Shown one piece after another: positions 16,535 to 25,406 of a stretch of DNA of 37,271 nt (the first letter of the stretch is position 1; the number at the start of each line of letters is the position of its first letter). The stretch is taken from NCBI GenBank assembly GCA_017651505.1, contig JAGCCV010000085.1:1-37271 (forward strand), given 5' to 3'. Below the pieces are notes generated by a model, which had not been told where the DNA came from, ran no database searches, and worked only from the letters and a program-made list of their open reading frames with translations. A program made the position numbers and the translations under genes. Source of the DNA: Bacteroidaceae bacterium. Its GTDB lineage: Bacteria > Bacteroidota > Bacteroidia > Bacteroidales > Bacteroidaceae.

Positions 16535-18157
16535 ATGACAACAGACAAGATTCAACAAACCTTGCGTGACTCCGCGGGAATGCGTTGGACAGCCTTGCTG
16601 CTTTTGGCGTTAGGCATGTTCTTTGCCTATATCTTCATGGATATCCTGTCTCCTATCAAGGACTTGATGCAGGAAACTCGTGGTTGGGACTCCACAGCAT
16701 TTGGCACCATGCAGGGCAGTGAGGTATTCCTCAATGTATTTGTTTTCTTCCTGATTTTTGCTGGCATCATCCTCGACAAGATGGGGGTACGTTTTACGGC
16801 TGTACTCTCTGGCGCAGTGATGTTGGTAGGTGCCATTATCAAGTGGTATGCTGTCACTGAGTCATTCATGGGCAGCGGTCTGGAAGAATGGTTTACCAAT
16901 AACCTGAATTACATACCTGTCTTCGACGAGTTGGGCGTTTCTCCATTCTATGAAGGAATGCCTGCTTCTGCTAAGTTTGCAGCATGCGGCTTTATGATTT
17001 TTGGCTGCGGTTGTGAAATGGCTGGTATCACGGTTAGTCGCGGTATCGTGAAGTGGTTTAAAGGTCGTGAGATGGCGTTAGCTATGGGCAGTGAGATGGC
17101 GTTGGCTCGTTTGGGCGTAGCCACTTGCATGATCTTCTCACCCTTCTTCGCTAAGTTAGGCGGTAACATCAGTGTAAGCCGTTCTGTGGCATTTGGCGTA
17201 GTGCTGTTAGCCATTGGCTTGATTATGTTTGTGGTTTACTTCTTCATGGACAAGAAGCTGGATGCACAGACAGGTGAGGCAGAAGAGAAAGACGATCCGT
17301 TCAAAATTAGCGACTTGGGACAAATTCTCACAAGCACTGGCTTCTGGTTGGTATCATTGCTATGCGTGCTGTATTACAGTGCCATCTTCCCATTCCAGAA
17401 ATATGCTGTAAACATGTTACAGTGCAACCTTGATTTTTCAGAGATTGACCCTAACTCTTTCTGGGCAAATACGGGTGTGACCATTGTTCAGTATGTGATT
17501 ATGCTGGTGGTGGCTATCGCATCGTTCTCCAGCAATTTCATGAAGGATAAGGCAAAAAAATATGGTTTGCTGGTATTGGCAATTGTAGCATTGGTAGTAT
17601 ATTGCTACATGGGTTACATGCGTCAGAGTGCAGAATCAGTGTTTGCCGTATTTCCATTATTGGCAATGGGAATTACTCCTATCTTGGGTAGCTATGTTGA
17701 CCACAAGGGTAAGGCAGCTTCCATGTTGGTGCTGGGTTCATTGCTGTTGATTGCTTGTCACTTGACATTTGCCTTCATCCTGCCTGGATTCAAGGGCAAT
17801 ATGGTGGGAGGTATCATTGTGGCATACCTTACTATTTTAGTGCTGGGCGCTTCCTTCTCACTGGTACCCGCCTCATTATGGCCAAGTGTACCAAAGCTGG
17901 TGGATGCCAAGATTATCGGTTCTGCTTATGCACTGATATTCTGGATACAGAACATTGGTTTGTGGCTCTTCCCGTTGCTGATTGGCAAGGTGCTCGACAA
18001 TACTAACCCTGGTGTGACCGACCCGACACAATTTGACTATACCTGGCCGTTGGTGATGCTGGCTTGTTTAGGTGTGGCAGCGTTGATATTGGGTTTAGTG
18101 CTCAAGGCTGTGGATAAGAAGAAAGGTCTTGGCTTGGAGGAACCCAACATTAAATGA
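16535..18157 (+). CDS. Major facilitator superfamily transporter (first paralogue)
   Basis: This 540-residue transporter has about 12-14 hydrophobic helices. The loop after helix 2 carries the MFS signature as ILDKMGVRF, and a charged central loop (residues about 240-260) separates the halves. The substrate cannot be read from the sequence. It closely resembles the next MFS gene in order of motifs (DILSP near the N-terminus, GCGCEMAGITVSR, KKGLGLEEPNI at the end), so the two arose by duplication. It starts 24 bases after secG and is probably the last gene of the operon, since a strong terminator follows. Confidence 0.9.
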   Translation: MTTDKIQQTLRDSAGMRWTALLLLALGMFFAYIFMDILSPIKDLMQETRGWDSTAFGTMQGSEVFLNVFVFFLIFAGIILDKMGVRFTAVLSGAVMLVGAIIKWYAVTESFMGSGLEEWFTNNLNYIPVFDELGVSPFYEGMPASAKFAACGFMIFGCGCEMAGITVSRGIVKWFKGREMALAMGSEMALARLGVATCMIFSPFFAKLGGNISVSRSVAFGVVLLAIGLIMFVVYFFMDKKLDAQTGEAEEKDDPFKISDLGQILTSTGFWLVSLLCVLYYSAIFPFQKYAVNMLQCNLDFSEIDPNSFWANTGVTIVQYVIMLVVAIASFSSNFMKDKAKKYGLLVLAIVALVVYCYMGYMRQSAESVFAVFPLLAMGITPILGSYVDHKGKAASMLVLGSLLLIACHLTFAFILPGFKGNMVGGIIVAYLTILVLGASFSLVPASLWPSVPKLVDAKIIGSAYALIFWIQNIGLWLFPLLIGKVLDNTNPGVTDPTQFDYTWPLVMLACLGVAALILGLVLKAVDKKKGLGLEEPNIK

Positions 18158-18178
18158 TATTAATTTAGCATATATAGT

Positions 18179-18222
18179 TAGGAGTTAGAGATGGATATCC
18201 CATATTCTAACTCCTATTTTTT
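18179..18222 (+). terminator. Rho-independent terminator between the two MFS genes
   Basis: TAGGAGTTAGA (18179-18189) pairs perfectly with TCTAACTCCTA (18206-18216), an inner ATGG/CCAT extends the stem, and TTTTTT follows at once. This is the clearest intrinsic terminator in the window. Confidence 0.9.
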
Positions 18223-18239
18223 AATAGCTGACACCTGTT

Positions 18240-19619
18240 ATGAACAAACTGAGGAAAAAAATCAACGACACCCCAGTTGTGCGCTGGTTAGTGCTGGTCA
18301 TTGTGGCCACCGCCATGATGATGGGTTATTTCCTGAACGACATCATGTCGCCATTGGAAACACTGCTGGAGATGCCTATAGAGGAAGGTGGCTTAGGTTG
18401 GACAAGTACCGACTATGGTTTCTTTTCTGGCTCGGGAGGCTTTATCAACGTATTTCTGTTGATGCTATTCTTCAGTGGGCTCATACTTGACAAGATGGGC
18501 GTACGCTTTGCTGGTGTACTTTCCTGCTCTTTGATGTTGATAGGTGTAGGTATTAAGTATTATGCCGTTACGGCACCACTGGCAGGAGAGACTTTCAACT
18601 TTAATGTTTTGTTTTGGGACGTTCATCTTCCTCTTTCTGCTGCTATAGCCAGTTTGGGCTTTGCCATATTTGGTGTAGGCTATGAGATGTGTGGCATCAC
18701 CGTTAGTAAGGCTATGGTACGATGGTTTACTGGTCACGAGTTGGCATTGGCAATGGGTATCCAACTGGCAATGGCCCGTTTGGGTACGGCTGCTGCTTTG
18801 AGCGTTAGTGCGCCTCTTGCCAGGTATTTCACACTTTCTACTCCTTTGCTCGTTGGCTTGATCTGTTTGCTTATCGGGCTGGTATCGTTCTTTGTGTTCT
18901 GCATCCTCGACATTCGTTTGGATAAGGATGAGCAGTGTCTTCAATCATCAATTACCAATCATCAATCTGAAGACGATGACCAATTCCACCTTCGTGATAT
19001 TGGCTTAATCTTGAAGAGTCCTGGTTTCTGGCTTATCACCCTTTTCGTGGTGCTGTTCTATTCAGCTGTGAGTCCATTCTTGAAGTTCGCCACCCGTCTG
19101 ATGATTGATAAATATGCGGTAGCACCCGACATTGCGGGGTTCTTTACTTCGATTGTGCCGTTTGGCACCATCTTGATGACACCACTCTTCGGTTCTGTCT
19201 ATGATAAATACGGTCGTGGTGTAACACTGATTATCATCGGCACTGGTTTGTTGACATTGGTTCATTTCGGTTTCTCCTTGCCGATACATGCCAGTGCTTT
19301 TGCAATCTCTATGATGGTACTTTTGAGCATAGGTTTTTCACTTACACCAGCAGCTTTGTGGCCTATTGTGCCGAAGATTATGCCGATGAAGTGTCTGGGC
19401 ACAGCCTATTCACTGATATTCTTCATTCAGAATTTTGGGCGTGCCATCATTCCTATGTTTGTGGGTAAGGCCAATGAAACCGATCCTACCTATACTACAG
19501 GTATGCAGATATTTGCTTGCACCGGCCTGGCTGGGGTACTGGTAGCTGTAGTAATGCTGTATTTGGACAAGAAAATGGGTTACGGATTGGAAAAACCTAA
19601 TATTGTCAATGAAGGATAA
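18240..19619 (+). CDS. Major facilitator superfamily transporter (second paralogue)
   Basis: This 459-residue MFS protein is a paralogue of the preceding one. It shares the DIMSP segment after helix 1, the ILDKMGVRF signature, GVGYEMCGITVSKAMVRWF, and the ending DKKMGYGLEKPNI. It is about 80 residues shorter, mainly in periplasmic loops. The central loop contains a short Ser/Asn/Gln-rich insert encoded by a CAATCATCAA-type repeat (18944-18967). It starts just after the terminator and overlaps the start of the PqqD-like gene by eleven bases. No clear promoter is seen in the 17 bases between terminator and start, so expression may depend on read-through. Confidence 0.88.
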   Translation: MNKLRKKINDTPVVRWLVLVIVATAMMMGYFLNDIMSPLETLLEMPIEEGGLGWTSTDYGFFSGSGGFINVFLLMLFFSGLILDKMGVRFAGVLSCSLMLIGVGIKYYAVTAPLAGETFNFNVLFWDVHLPLSAAIASLGFAIFGVGYEMCGITVSKAMVRWFTGHELALAMGIQLAMARLGTAAALSVSAPLARYFTLSTPLLVGLICLLIGLVSFFVFCILDIRLDKDEQCLQSSITNHQSEDDDQFHLRDIGLILKSPGFWLITLFVVLFYSAVSPFLKFATRLMIDKYAVAPDIAGFFTSIVPFGTILMTPLFGSVYDKYGRGVTLIIIGTGLLTLVHFGFSLPIHASAFAISMMVLLSIGFSLTPAALWPIVPKIMPMKCLGTAYSLIFFIQNFGRAIIPMFVGKANETDPTYTTGMQIFACTGLAGVLVAVVMLYLDKKMGYGLEKPNIVNEG

Positions 19620-19956
19620 GATAAGTTTGTTAGATACTATCCCCACACATGCTCCTCATGTGTGGACTGAACAAGCTCCCGATGGATGTCTGGTAGTGGT
19701 TTATCATCGTTTCCCTAAAGTATGGCTGTCAAAGCTCTTTTCTCGTTGGTACTCTCCACTGATACATGTCCCTTTGGAGCAGTTTGGTTCTGAGGTCTGG
19801 CAATTGATGGATGGCATCCGCACAACTGAAGAGGTGATACATGAGGTGGTGATGCGTCATCCTAATGAAGAAAACTTCCCCCAACGCCTCGCCCTGTATA
19901 TCTCTCGACTGCATCAAGATGGTTTTATTGAGCTGAAGGTCCCATCATATCAATAA
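19609..19956 (+). CDS. Stand-alone PqqD-family protein
   Basis: This 115-residue protein has the PqqD winged-helix pattern: a strand with DGCLVVVYHR, then LEQFGSEVWQLMDGIRTTEEVI and a final helix-wing (LALYISRLHQDGFIEL). PqqD-like domains bind leader peptides of ribosomally made peptides (the RRE fold), but many Bacteroidetes members stand alone. No radical SAM enzyme, PQQ gene or obvious precursor is next to it. It overlaps the second MFS gene by eleven bases, which suggests coupled function. The frame opens at a TTG (19603); the ATG at 19609 is preferred. Confidence 0.8.
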   Translation: MKDKISLLDTIPTHAPHVWTEQAPDGCLVVVYHRFPKVWLSKLFSRWYSPLIHVPLEQFGSEVWQLMDGIRTTEEVIHEVVMRHPNEENFPQRLALYISRLHQDGFIELKVPSYQ

Positions 19957-19992
19957 TTATTCTTATCTTTACAACCATATTACTTTTTTACT

Positions 19993-20802
19993 ATGACTAA
20001 AGGCAAGAAATTTATTGCACCAGGAGCATGGTTCGCCATGACTTATCCAGCAGATTGGCATGAGTTTGAGGGAGGGGAAGAGTCATTTCTCTTCTATAAC
20101 CCCGATGATTGGGATGGTAATTTTCGCATATCGGCATTCCGTGGCAATCATGCTGACTACGGACAGGCTGCGGTGAACGAAGAACTGAAACGAAGCAAAC
20201 GGGCGCAGGCAGTTATTGTTGGTGACCACCAGTGTGCCTATAGCTGTGAGGTCTTTACAGAAGACGGAGAGGCATACGAAAACCACCAATGGGTGACAGG
20301 CATAGGTGATGTCGCTTTTGAAGTTTCGTTCGCTACTCCTAAGAATGCCTCTATCCGCAAGGCGCAGGAGGTGATTGCTTCCTTGGAATTACGCTATCCA
20401 GGGGTGAAATACCATGCTGAGACCATCCCTGTACGTCTTATTGAGATTTACCAGATTGACGAGGCTTATGACTGGGTTCAGTCGGAAATCAAGAAACAGC
20501 TCAAGAAAGATTTCCGTGGTGAGGAAGGGGATATACGGAATATGCAACACATCATCGATAACGGTTCGCTGAATCCTCGTAAGCGAGATGCCTGGATAGC
20601 ATTGGGCATCACTCTTTGTGTCATTCTTGTCAACGAAGTGGATGGGGTAGAGTGGATGACACTGATTGATGGTAGTCGTGAGGTACCAGTAGTGGTGAAT
20701 AAGGCTGATGGCAAAACCATCGACCCGATGAAGCTGGTGTGGAGCAAAGTTAAGAATGGGGAGGTTGTCAATTTGGCTGATACTTACGAACATATTCTCT
20801 GA
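19993..20802 (+). CDS. DUF3805/DUF3806 domain protein
   Basis: This 269-residue soluble protein has an N-terminal domain like DUF3805 (FIAPGAWFAMTYPADWHEFE, a beta-rich PsbP/Mog1-like start) and a C-terminal domain like DUF3806 (LNPRKRDAWIALGITLCVIL, then VNEVDGVEWMTLID). Both are known mainly from Bacteroidetes and have no assigned function. Its stop shares one base with the next start (TGATG), so it is translationally coupled to the ABC-F gene. A TATCTTTA-like element at about 19964 may be a promoter. Confidence 0.85.
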   Translation: MTKGKKFIAPGAWFAMTYPADWHEFEGGEESFLFYNPDDWDGNFRISAFRGNHADYGQAAVNEELKRSKRAQAVIVGDHQCAYSCEVFTEDGEAYENHQWVTGIGDVAFEVSFATPKNASIRKAQEVIASLELRYPGVKYHAETIPVRLIEIYQIDEAYDWVQSEIKKQLKKDFRGEEGDIRNMQHIIDNGSLNPRKRDAWIALGITLCVILVNEVDGVEWMTLIDGSREVPVVVNKADGKTIDPMKLVWSKVKNGEVVNLADTYEHIL

Positions 20803-22628
20803 TGGCAGTTACTCTTAATCCTATCTTACAGGTAGATGGCCTTACCAAGTCGTTTGGCGTGTTGGTGTTGTTCCACAACATCAGTTTCGGTCTGTCGGAA
20901 GGTCAGCATGTGGGTCTTATTGCCAAGAATGGAACAGGCAAATCTACCTTATTAAATATATTGGCTGGTGAGGAACCTTATGATGACGGAAAGATCACTT
21001 TCCGTCGTGATTTGCGTATAGGCTATTTGCCACAGACACCGCACTATCCAGATCATCTTACCGTATTGGAGGCTTGTCTGCAACATGGCAGTTGTCAATT
21101 GGATCCTCACAAAGATTATGAGTTGGCTGCCAAGCAGATGCTGACAAAGTTAAAGGTAACTGACTTGCAACAACCTGTATCAGAGCTTTCAGGTGGACAA
21201 GTTAAACGCATTGCCCTGGTCAATGCACTCATCAATGATCCCGAACTGCTGATATTGGATGAGCCTACCAATCACCTCGATTTGGATATGGTGGAATGGT
21301 TAGAAGACTTCCTGCGACGTAGCAACATGACTTTGCTCATGGTGACGCACGACCGTTATTTCCTTGACCGCGTGTGTAACCAGATTATGGAACTGGATGC
21401 AGAGTCGCTTTATCAATATGATGGTAACTATGCCTATTACTTGGAGAAACGTCAAGAGCGGTTGGATGCCAAAGCAGTTGAGATTGAACGAGCCAATAAC
21501 CTGTATCGTACCGAGTTGGACTGGATGCGCCGCATGCCCCAGGCTCGAGGGCACAAGGCACGCTATCGTGAAGAAGCTTTTTACGAGTTGGAGAAAGTGG
21601 CGAAGCAACGCATCTATGACAATAGGGTGCAGCTCAACGTAAAATCATCCTATATCGGTAATAAGATATTCGAGGCCAATCACCTCAGCAAATCATTTGG
21701 TGATGTGAAGATATTGGATGATTTCTCCTACATCTTTTCGCGTTATGAGAAGATGGGCATCGTAGGCAATAATGGCACGGGCAAGTCGTCGTTCCTGAAG
21801 ATATTGCTGGGGCAGCTACCTTTGGATGGTGGTACGTTGGAGATTGGTTCTACTGTTCGCTTCGGCTATTATTCGCAAGAGGGCATGCAGTTCGATGAAC
21901 AAATGAAAGTGATTGATGCCGTTCGTGACATAGCTGAGGTAGTGGATTTGGGCAATGGTAAGCGACTGGGCGTGTCGCAATTTTTGCAGTATTTCTTATT
22001 CTCACCTGAGACGCAACATATTTTTATTTATAAGCTGAGTGGCGGTGAGCGTCGCAGACTCTACCTGTGTACGGTACTGATGCGAAACCCCAATTTCCTG
22101 GTATTGGACGAACCTACTAACGACCTCGACATCATGACCTTGCAGGTGCTTGAAGAATACCTGAAAGACTTTGGCGGCTGTGTGATTGTGGTGAGCCACG
22201 ACCGTTACTTCATGGACAAGGTGGTAGATCATATCCTGGTGTTTAATGGACAAGGAGATATCCGTGACTTCCCAGGCAATTATACCCAATATCGTGCCTG
22301 GAAAGAGGAGAAGGATCGGCGCGACCGTGAGCTGGTTAAGGCTACGCAACCTGTAGCGCCCAAATCAGAACGTCCCAGACAGAATGACAAACGACGCATG
22401 TCATTCAAAGAACGTCGTGAGTTTGAGCAACTGGAAAAAGACATCGAGGCGTTGGAAGCCGAGAAGAAGCAACTGGAGGCCGATCTCTGCAGTGGCACCC
22501 TGTCGGTGGATGCTCTCACAGAGAAATCCAAGCGCCTCCCGGTGTTGGAGGCCGAGTTGGATGAGAAATCCTTCCGCTGGCTGGAGCTCTCAGAAATTGA
22601 AGTAGTGGCTCACACGCCTGAGGTGTAA
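20802..22628 (+). CDS. Uup-type ABC-F ATPase
   Basis: This 608-residue protein has two ABC domains and no membrane segments. ABC1 has AKNGTGKST (41-49; Ala in place of the first Gly of Walker A), LSGGQVKR and LLILDEPTNHLD. ABC2 has GNNGTGKSS, LSGGERRR and FLVLDEPTNDLD. A C-terminal coiled coil (RREFEQLEKDIEALEAEKKQ) is typical of the Uup subgroup. ABC-F proteins of this type act on ribosomes or in DNA and ribosome quality control. The gene is intact, unlike the ettA copy at 5-6.8 kb. Confidence 0.92.
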   Translation: MAVTLNPILQVDGLTKSFGVLVLFHNISFGLSEGQHVGLIAKNGTGKSTLLNILAGEEPYDDGKITFRRDLRIGYLPQTPHYPDHLTVLEACLQHGSCQLDPHKDYELAAKQMLTKLKVTDLQQPVSELSGGQVKRIALVNALINDPELLILDEPTNHLDLDMVEWLEDFLRRSNMTLLMVTHDRYFLDRVCNQIMELDAESLYQYDGNYAYYLEKRQERLDAKAVEIERANNLYRTELDWMRRMPQARGHKARYREEAFYELEKVAKQRIYDNRVQLNVKSSYIGNKIFEANHLSKSFGDVKILDDFSYIFSRYEKMGIVGNNGTGKSSFLKILLGQLPLDGGTLEIGSTVRFGYYSQEGMQFDEQMKVIDAVRDIAEVVDLGNGKRLGVSQFLQYFLFSPETQHIFIYKLSGGERRRLYLCTVLMRNPNFLVLDEPTNDLDIMTLQVLEEYLKDFGGCVIVVSHDRYFMDKVVDHILVFNGQGDIRDFPGNYTQYRAWKEEKDRRDRELVKATQPVAPKSERPRQNDKRRMSFKERREFEQLEKDIEALEAEKKQLEADLCSGTLSVDALTEKSKRLPVLEAELDEKSFRWLELSEIEVVAHTPEV

Positions 22629-22645
22629 ACCACTTTAAGCAACAA

Positions 22646-22672
22646 CAGCACCCACTTGGGAAGTGGATGCTG
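22646..22672. terminator. Bidirectional terminator between the ABC-F and M64 genes
   Basis: CAGCA-c-CCACTT pairs with AAGTGG-a-TGCTG around GGG. It lies between convergent genes ending at 22628 and 22693. Confidence 0.7.
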
Positions 22673-22692
22673 CTGAATGCGTTAAATAAAGA

Positions 22693-25389
22693 TTAATGCC
22701 TGCCAATCTCTGACGAAGGATAGTTGTGGAACACAGGAGGTGCACCACGCTGAACTTTGCTTTCAGGCAGTTTCTCCACGTAATTCCTTGTTGTCGCCTT
22801 GGCCGCTATTGCCTCCAGGTTCTTCTTATCGTACTCCAAGAACGACTCAAACGAATAATTCTCACCTGCCAGTCTCTTAATACGCTCGTAGATGGCCCAG
22901 CGAGATGGGGCATTGAAATCACCATATCCGTCGCTCATCATGCTATTTGGGGTAGCTCTATAGATGCCTTTTGAGTAACTTCCCAAAGCACCCTCATAAA
23001 TCCCCAGGTTTTCTACTTCATAATCAGGATTGGCAATGAAATCTTTCCATAAAACCTTTGTTTTATCACTATTTGTGTCAATATTTAGATATTGGCCTGA
23101 TTCATGGATTGAATGAAGCCATTCAGTGTCTGTAAATACTGCACTACTTGTTTTGTCGTCATACGTATATTCATCAGCTAATTTTCCGAAACCATGGCCA
23201 CCTACTTCATGTTGCAAAGCTCCATCACTGCCATATTCGGTTATGCCTATTGAGAAACCATTAGAATACATTGAACAATATGCCCTACTGTAGGCATTAT
23301 CGTTATTTAAGATGGCAATTGTGGTAACATTGGAAAGATCGTCATTCAAATCAGTGACTTTCTTTACATATTCAATAATAGTTTCATGGTTTGTTTGATA
23401 TCCCTCTCCTGCGTTTCCATTTTTCGTGCCAAAAACGACATCCTCTCCTATCATTTCATTTTTAGAAATTGCGGCAACACTATATACATCAAAATAGTCT
23501 CGGAAGGTTGTATATGGTTCCACGTTAAAGAATGCTTCCATGGCCCATTTTGTCGCAGCATCAAATGTCCCATCATTCACCATGCGGTCTGAAAAACCTT
23601 CTGCTGTGATGACTATCTTTATTCCATTTCCTTTCTGATGTTGCTGAAGTATAGTAACCTTACCATCTTGAGAGAAATCGGTAGATTCATATAACCAACC
23701 ATATTTAAGCTTATATCCATCTTGTTGACGAAGGTTATTTCTATCTATTTTTGCCCACCACTCCGATTTTAACAAAGTCTCTGATAAGGTCCCATCCATT
23801 CTATTGAGATAAAAGGCAAAGTCCTCTAATTTAGCAAGATTCATAAATGAATCAGGAATACCTCCTGTTAATTGGTTATTCATTAAATAGAGGTAACTGA
23901 GATTAACTAAATTCCCGATGCTTTCAGGAATATCTCCTGTTAATTGATTATTGTACAAATAGAGTCTCGTGAGGTTTCCTAAATTCCCGATGCTTTCTGG
24001 AATGCCTCCTGTTAATTGATTATTGTACAAATAGAGTCTCGTGAGGTTTACTAAATTCCCGATGCTTTCAGGAATATCTCCTGTTAATTGGTTATCGTTT
24101 AAATAGAGATTATCGAGATTTCCTAAATTCCCTATGCTTTCAGGAATGCCTCCTGTTAATTGGTTATTGTCTAAATAGAGTCTCGTGAGGTTTCCTAAAT
24201 TCCCTATGCTTTCAGGTATGCCTCCTGTTAATTGATTATTGTACAAATAGAGTCTCGTGAGGTTTACTAAATTCCCTATGCTTTCAGGAATATCTCCTGT
24301 TAATTGGTTATCGTTTAAATAGAGATTATCGAGATTTCCTAAATTCCCTATGCTTTCAGGTATGGTGCCAGTTAGATTGTTCTCTGCTAAACCTATTGAA
24401 TATACATGTCCCCTCTCGTCAATGGAAACTCCATACCATTCATCTAGGGGCAAATCTGTTCCCCAATTGTCGTTGTGAATCCAGTTTGCCCCATCAGTTG
24501 AATTGTACAATGCTATCAAGGCATCTCTTTCTAACACTTTTTGGTCATCTTCGGCTTGAAGCAATTCATCCGTATCAAGACTTGAAAAACTCTTAATAAT
24601 GGCTCTTGATATTACAACTGGTTCATGCGTTTTCTTTTCAAGAGTGAAGTCCTCATTACTATCTGCTCGTTTACCAATTATAGAAACAGTAAAGCCTTCT
24701 TCAAATGTCATTACAGGCACAGGGAAATAGAATTCTGTAGGTGTGTCTTTGTCGAGATATGAATTAAAGATACAACTATTCAAAGAATGAATCTCTTTTG
24801 AAGTCTCATCAATTCTGAACAACGGAGTGTTTTCACTTATGTCAATTATTCCTGAACCAGAAATATACTCTTTGTTATTACCCCAAATACTTACACTACT
24901 AATATAGCTATCACCTGTTAGTGAAATTTTAATAATACCCACCACTTGCTTAAACAAGAAAGAGTTGGTGGAACTTGTAGCCACCATCGGCAGCCGTGAC
25001 TGTTCATTGTTAACCCAACCATTATTCAGTCGCATGTGAAGAATTTTCTTGTTATCCTTGTCAATAGCACCTTCTCTATATGGATAAAAAGCATAGAATT
25101 TATTTCCCTTTACTGTGTTACCAGTAAAAGATGCATTCTCACCATCTGATTGATTAAGTGTATATAATTCTACATCTTGTACATCACTATATATGCCGAT
25201 GCTTTCCTGTTTATTCCAAAACATTTTGTTATTCTCGCCTAAATGGGTACGAGTGGTGGTCAAGTCGGCCATTCCAACAGAAATCTGACTGAAAGAGGTC
25301 AAAGCATCTTTACCTCCAAAGTCATCTTTAGTACAACTGGCAGCAATTAATGCAGCACAAAATAATATGATGTATTTCAATTCTTTCAT
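22693..25389 (-). CDS. Surface lipoprotein with leucine-rich repeats and M64 (IgA-type) metallopeptidase domain
   Basis: This is an 898-residue protein. The lipobox IAASC (Cys19) is followed by TKDD, which resembles the C-x-K-(D/E)2 surface-export signal of Bacteroidetes lipoproteins. Residues about 20-290 form a fimbrillin/Mfa-like beta domain (TTTRTHLGENNKMFWNKQE). Residues 338-529 are eight 24-residue plant-type LRRs of the form LTGxIPESIGNLxNLxxLYL. The C-terminal part is an M64 peptidase, with zinc motif HEVGGHGFGKLADEY beginning at His727. The spacing is HExxGH rather than plain HExxH. The start at 25389 is chosen because GGAGGA lies eight bases upstream; the frame opens at 25419. The upstream LRR lipoprotein gene ends 17 bases before it, so both form an operon. 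It probably binds and cleaves host or microbial glycoproteins. Confidence 0.88.
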   Translation of the reverse strand: MKELKYIILFCAALIAASCTKDDFGGKDALTSFSQISVGMADLTTTRTHLGENNKMFWNKQESIGIYSDVQDVELYTLNQSDGENASFTGNTVKGNKFYAFYPYREGAIDKDNKKILHMRLNNGWVNNEQSRLPMVATSSTNSFLFKQVVGIIKISLTGDSYISSVSIWGNNKEYISGSGIIDISENTPLFRIDETSKEIHSLNSCIFNSYLDKDTPTEFYFPVPVMTFEEGFTVSIIGKRADSNEDFTLEKKTHEPVVISRAIIKSFSSLDTDELLQAEDDQKVLERDALIALYNSTDGANWIHNDNWGTDLPLDEWYGVSIDERGHVYSIGLAENNLTGTIPESIGNLGNLDNLYLNDNQLTGDIPESIGNLVNLTRLYLYNNQLTGGIPESIGNLGNLTRLYLDNNQLTGGIPESIGNLGNLDNLYLNDNQLTGDIPESIGNLVNLTRLYLYNNQLTGGIPESIGNLGNLTRLYLYNNQLTGDIPESIGNLVNLSYLYLMNNQLTGGIPDSFMNLAKLEDFAFYLNRMDGTLSETLLKSEWWAKIDRNNLRQQDGYKLKYGWLYESTDFSQDGKVTILQQHQKGNGIKIVITAEGFSDRMVNDGTFDAATKWAMEAFFNVEPYTTFRDYFDVYSVAAISKNEMIGEDVVFGTKNGNAGEGYQTNHETIIEYVKKVTDLNDDLSNVTTIAILNNDNAYSRAYCSMYSNGFSIGITEYGSDGALQHEVGGHGFGKLADEYTYDDKTSSAVFTDTEWLHSIHESGQYLNIDTNSDKTKVLWKDFIANPDYEVENLGIYEGALGSYSKGIYRATPNSMMSDGYGDFNAPSRWAIYERIKRLAGENYSFESFLEYDKKNLEAIAAKATTRNYVEKLPESKVQRGAPPVFHNYPSSEIGRH
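23803..24378 (-). repeat. Eight tandem 72-bp LRR repeats
   Basis: Each 72-base unit encodes one 24-residue LRR. Units 1-3 and 4-6 form a 216-base higher-order duplication: unit 2 and unit 5 are nearly base-identical, and the order of variants (LDNLYLNDN, then LTRLYLYNN, then LTRLYL-D/Y-NN) repeats. Unit 8 is degenerate. Changes in copy number would keep the frame. Confidence 0.92.
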
Positions 25390-25406
25390 GTTTATTCCTC
25401 CATTGT

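Noticed and set aside
19609-19956. PQQ biosynthesis gene
   Set aside because: No other PQQ genes are present; the protein is a stand-alone PqqD-family member.
23803-24378. CRISPR-like array
   Set aside because: The 72-base repeats have no spacers and encode leucine-rich repeats in frame.
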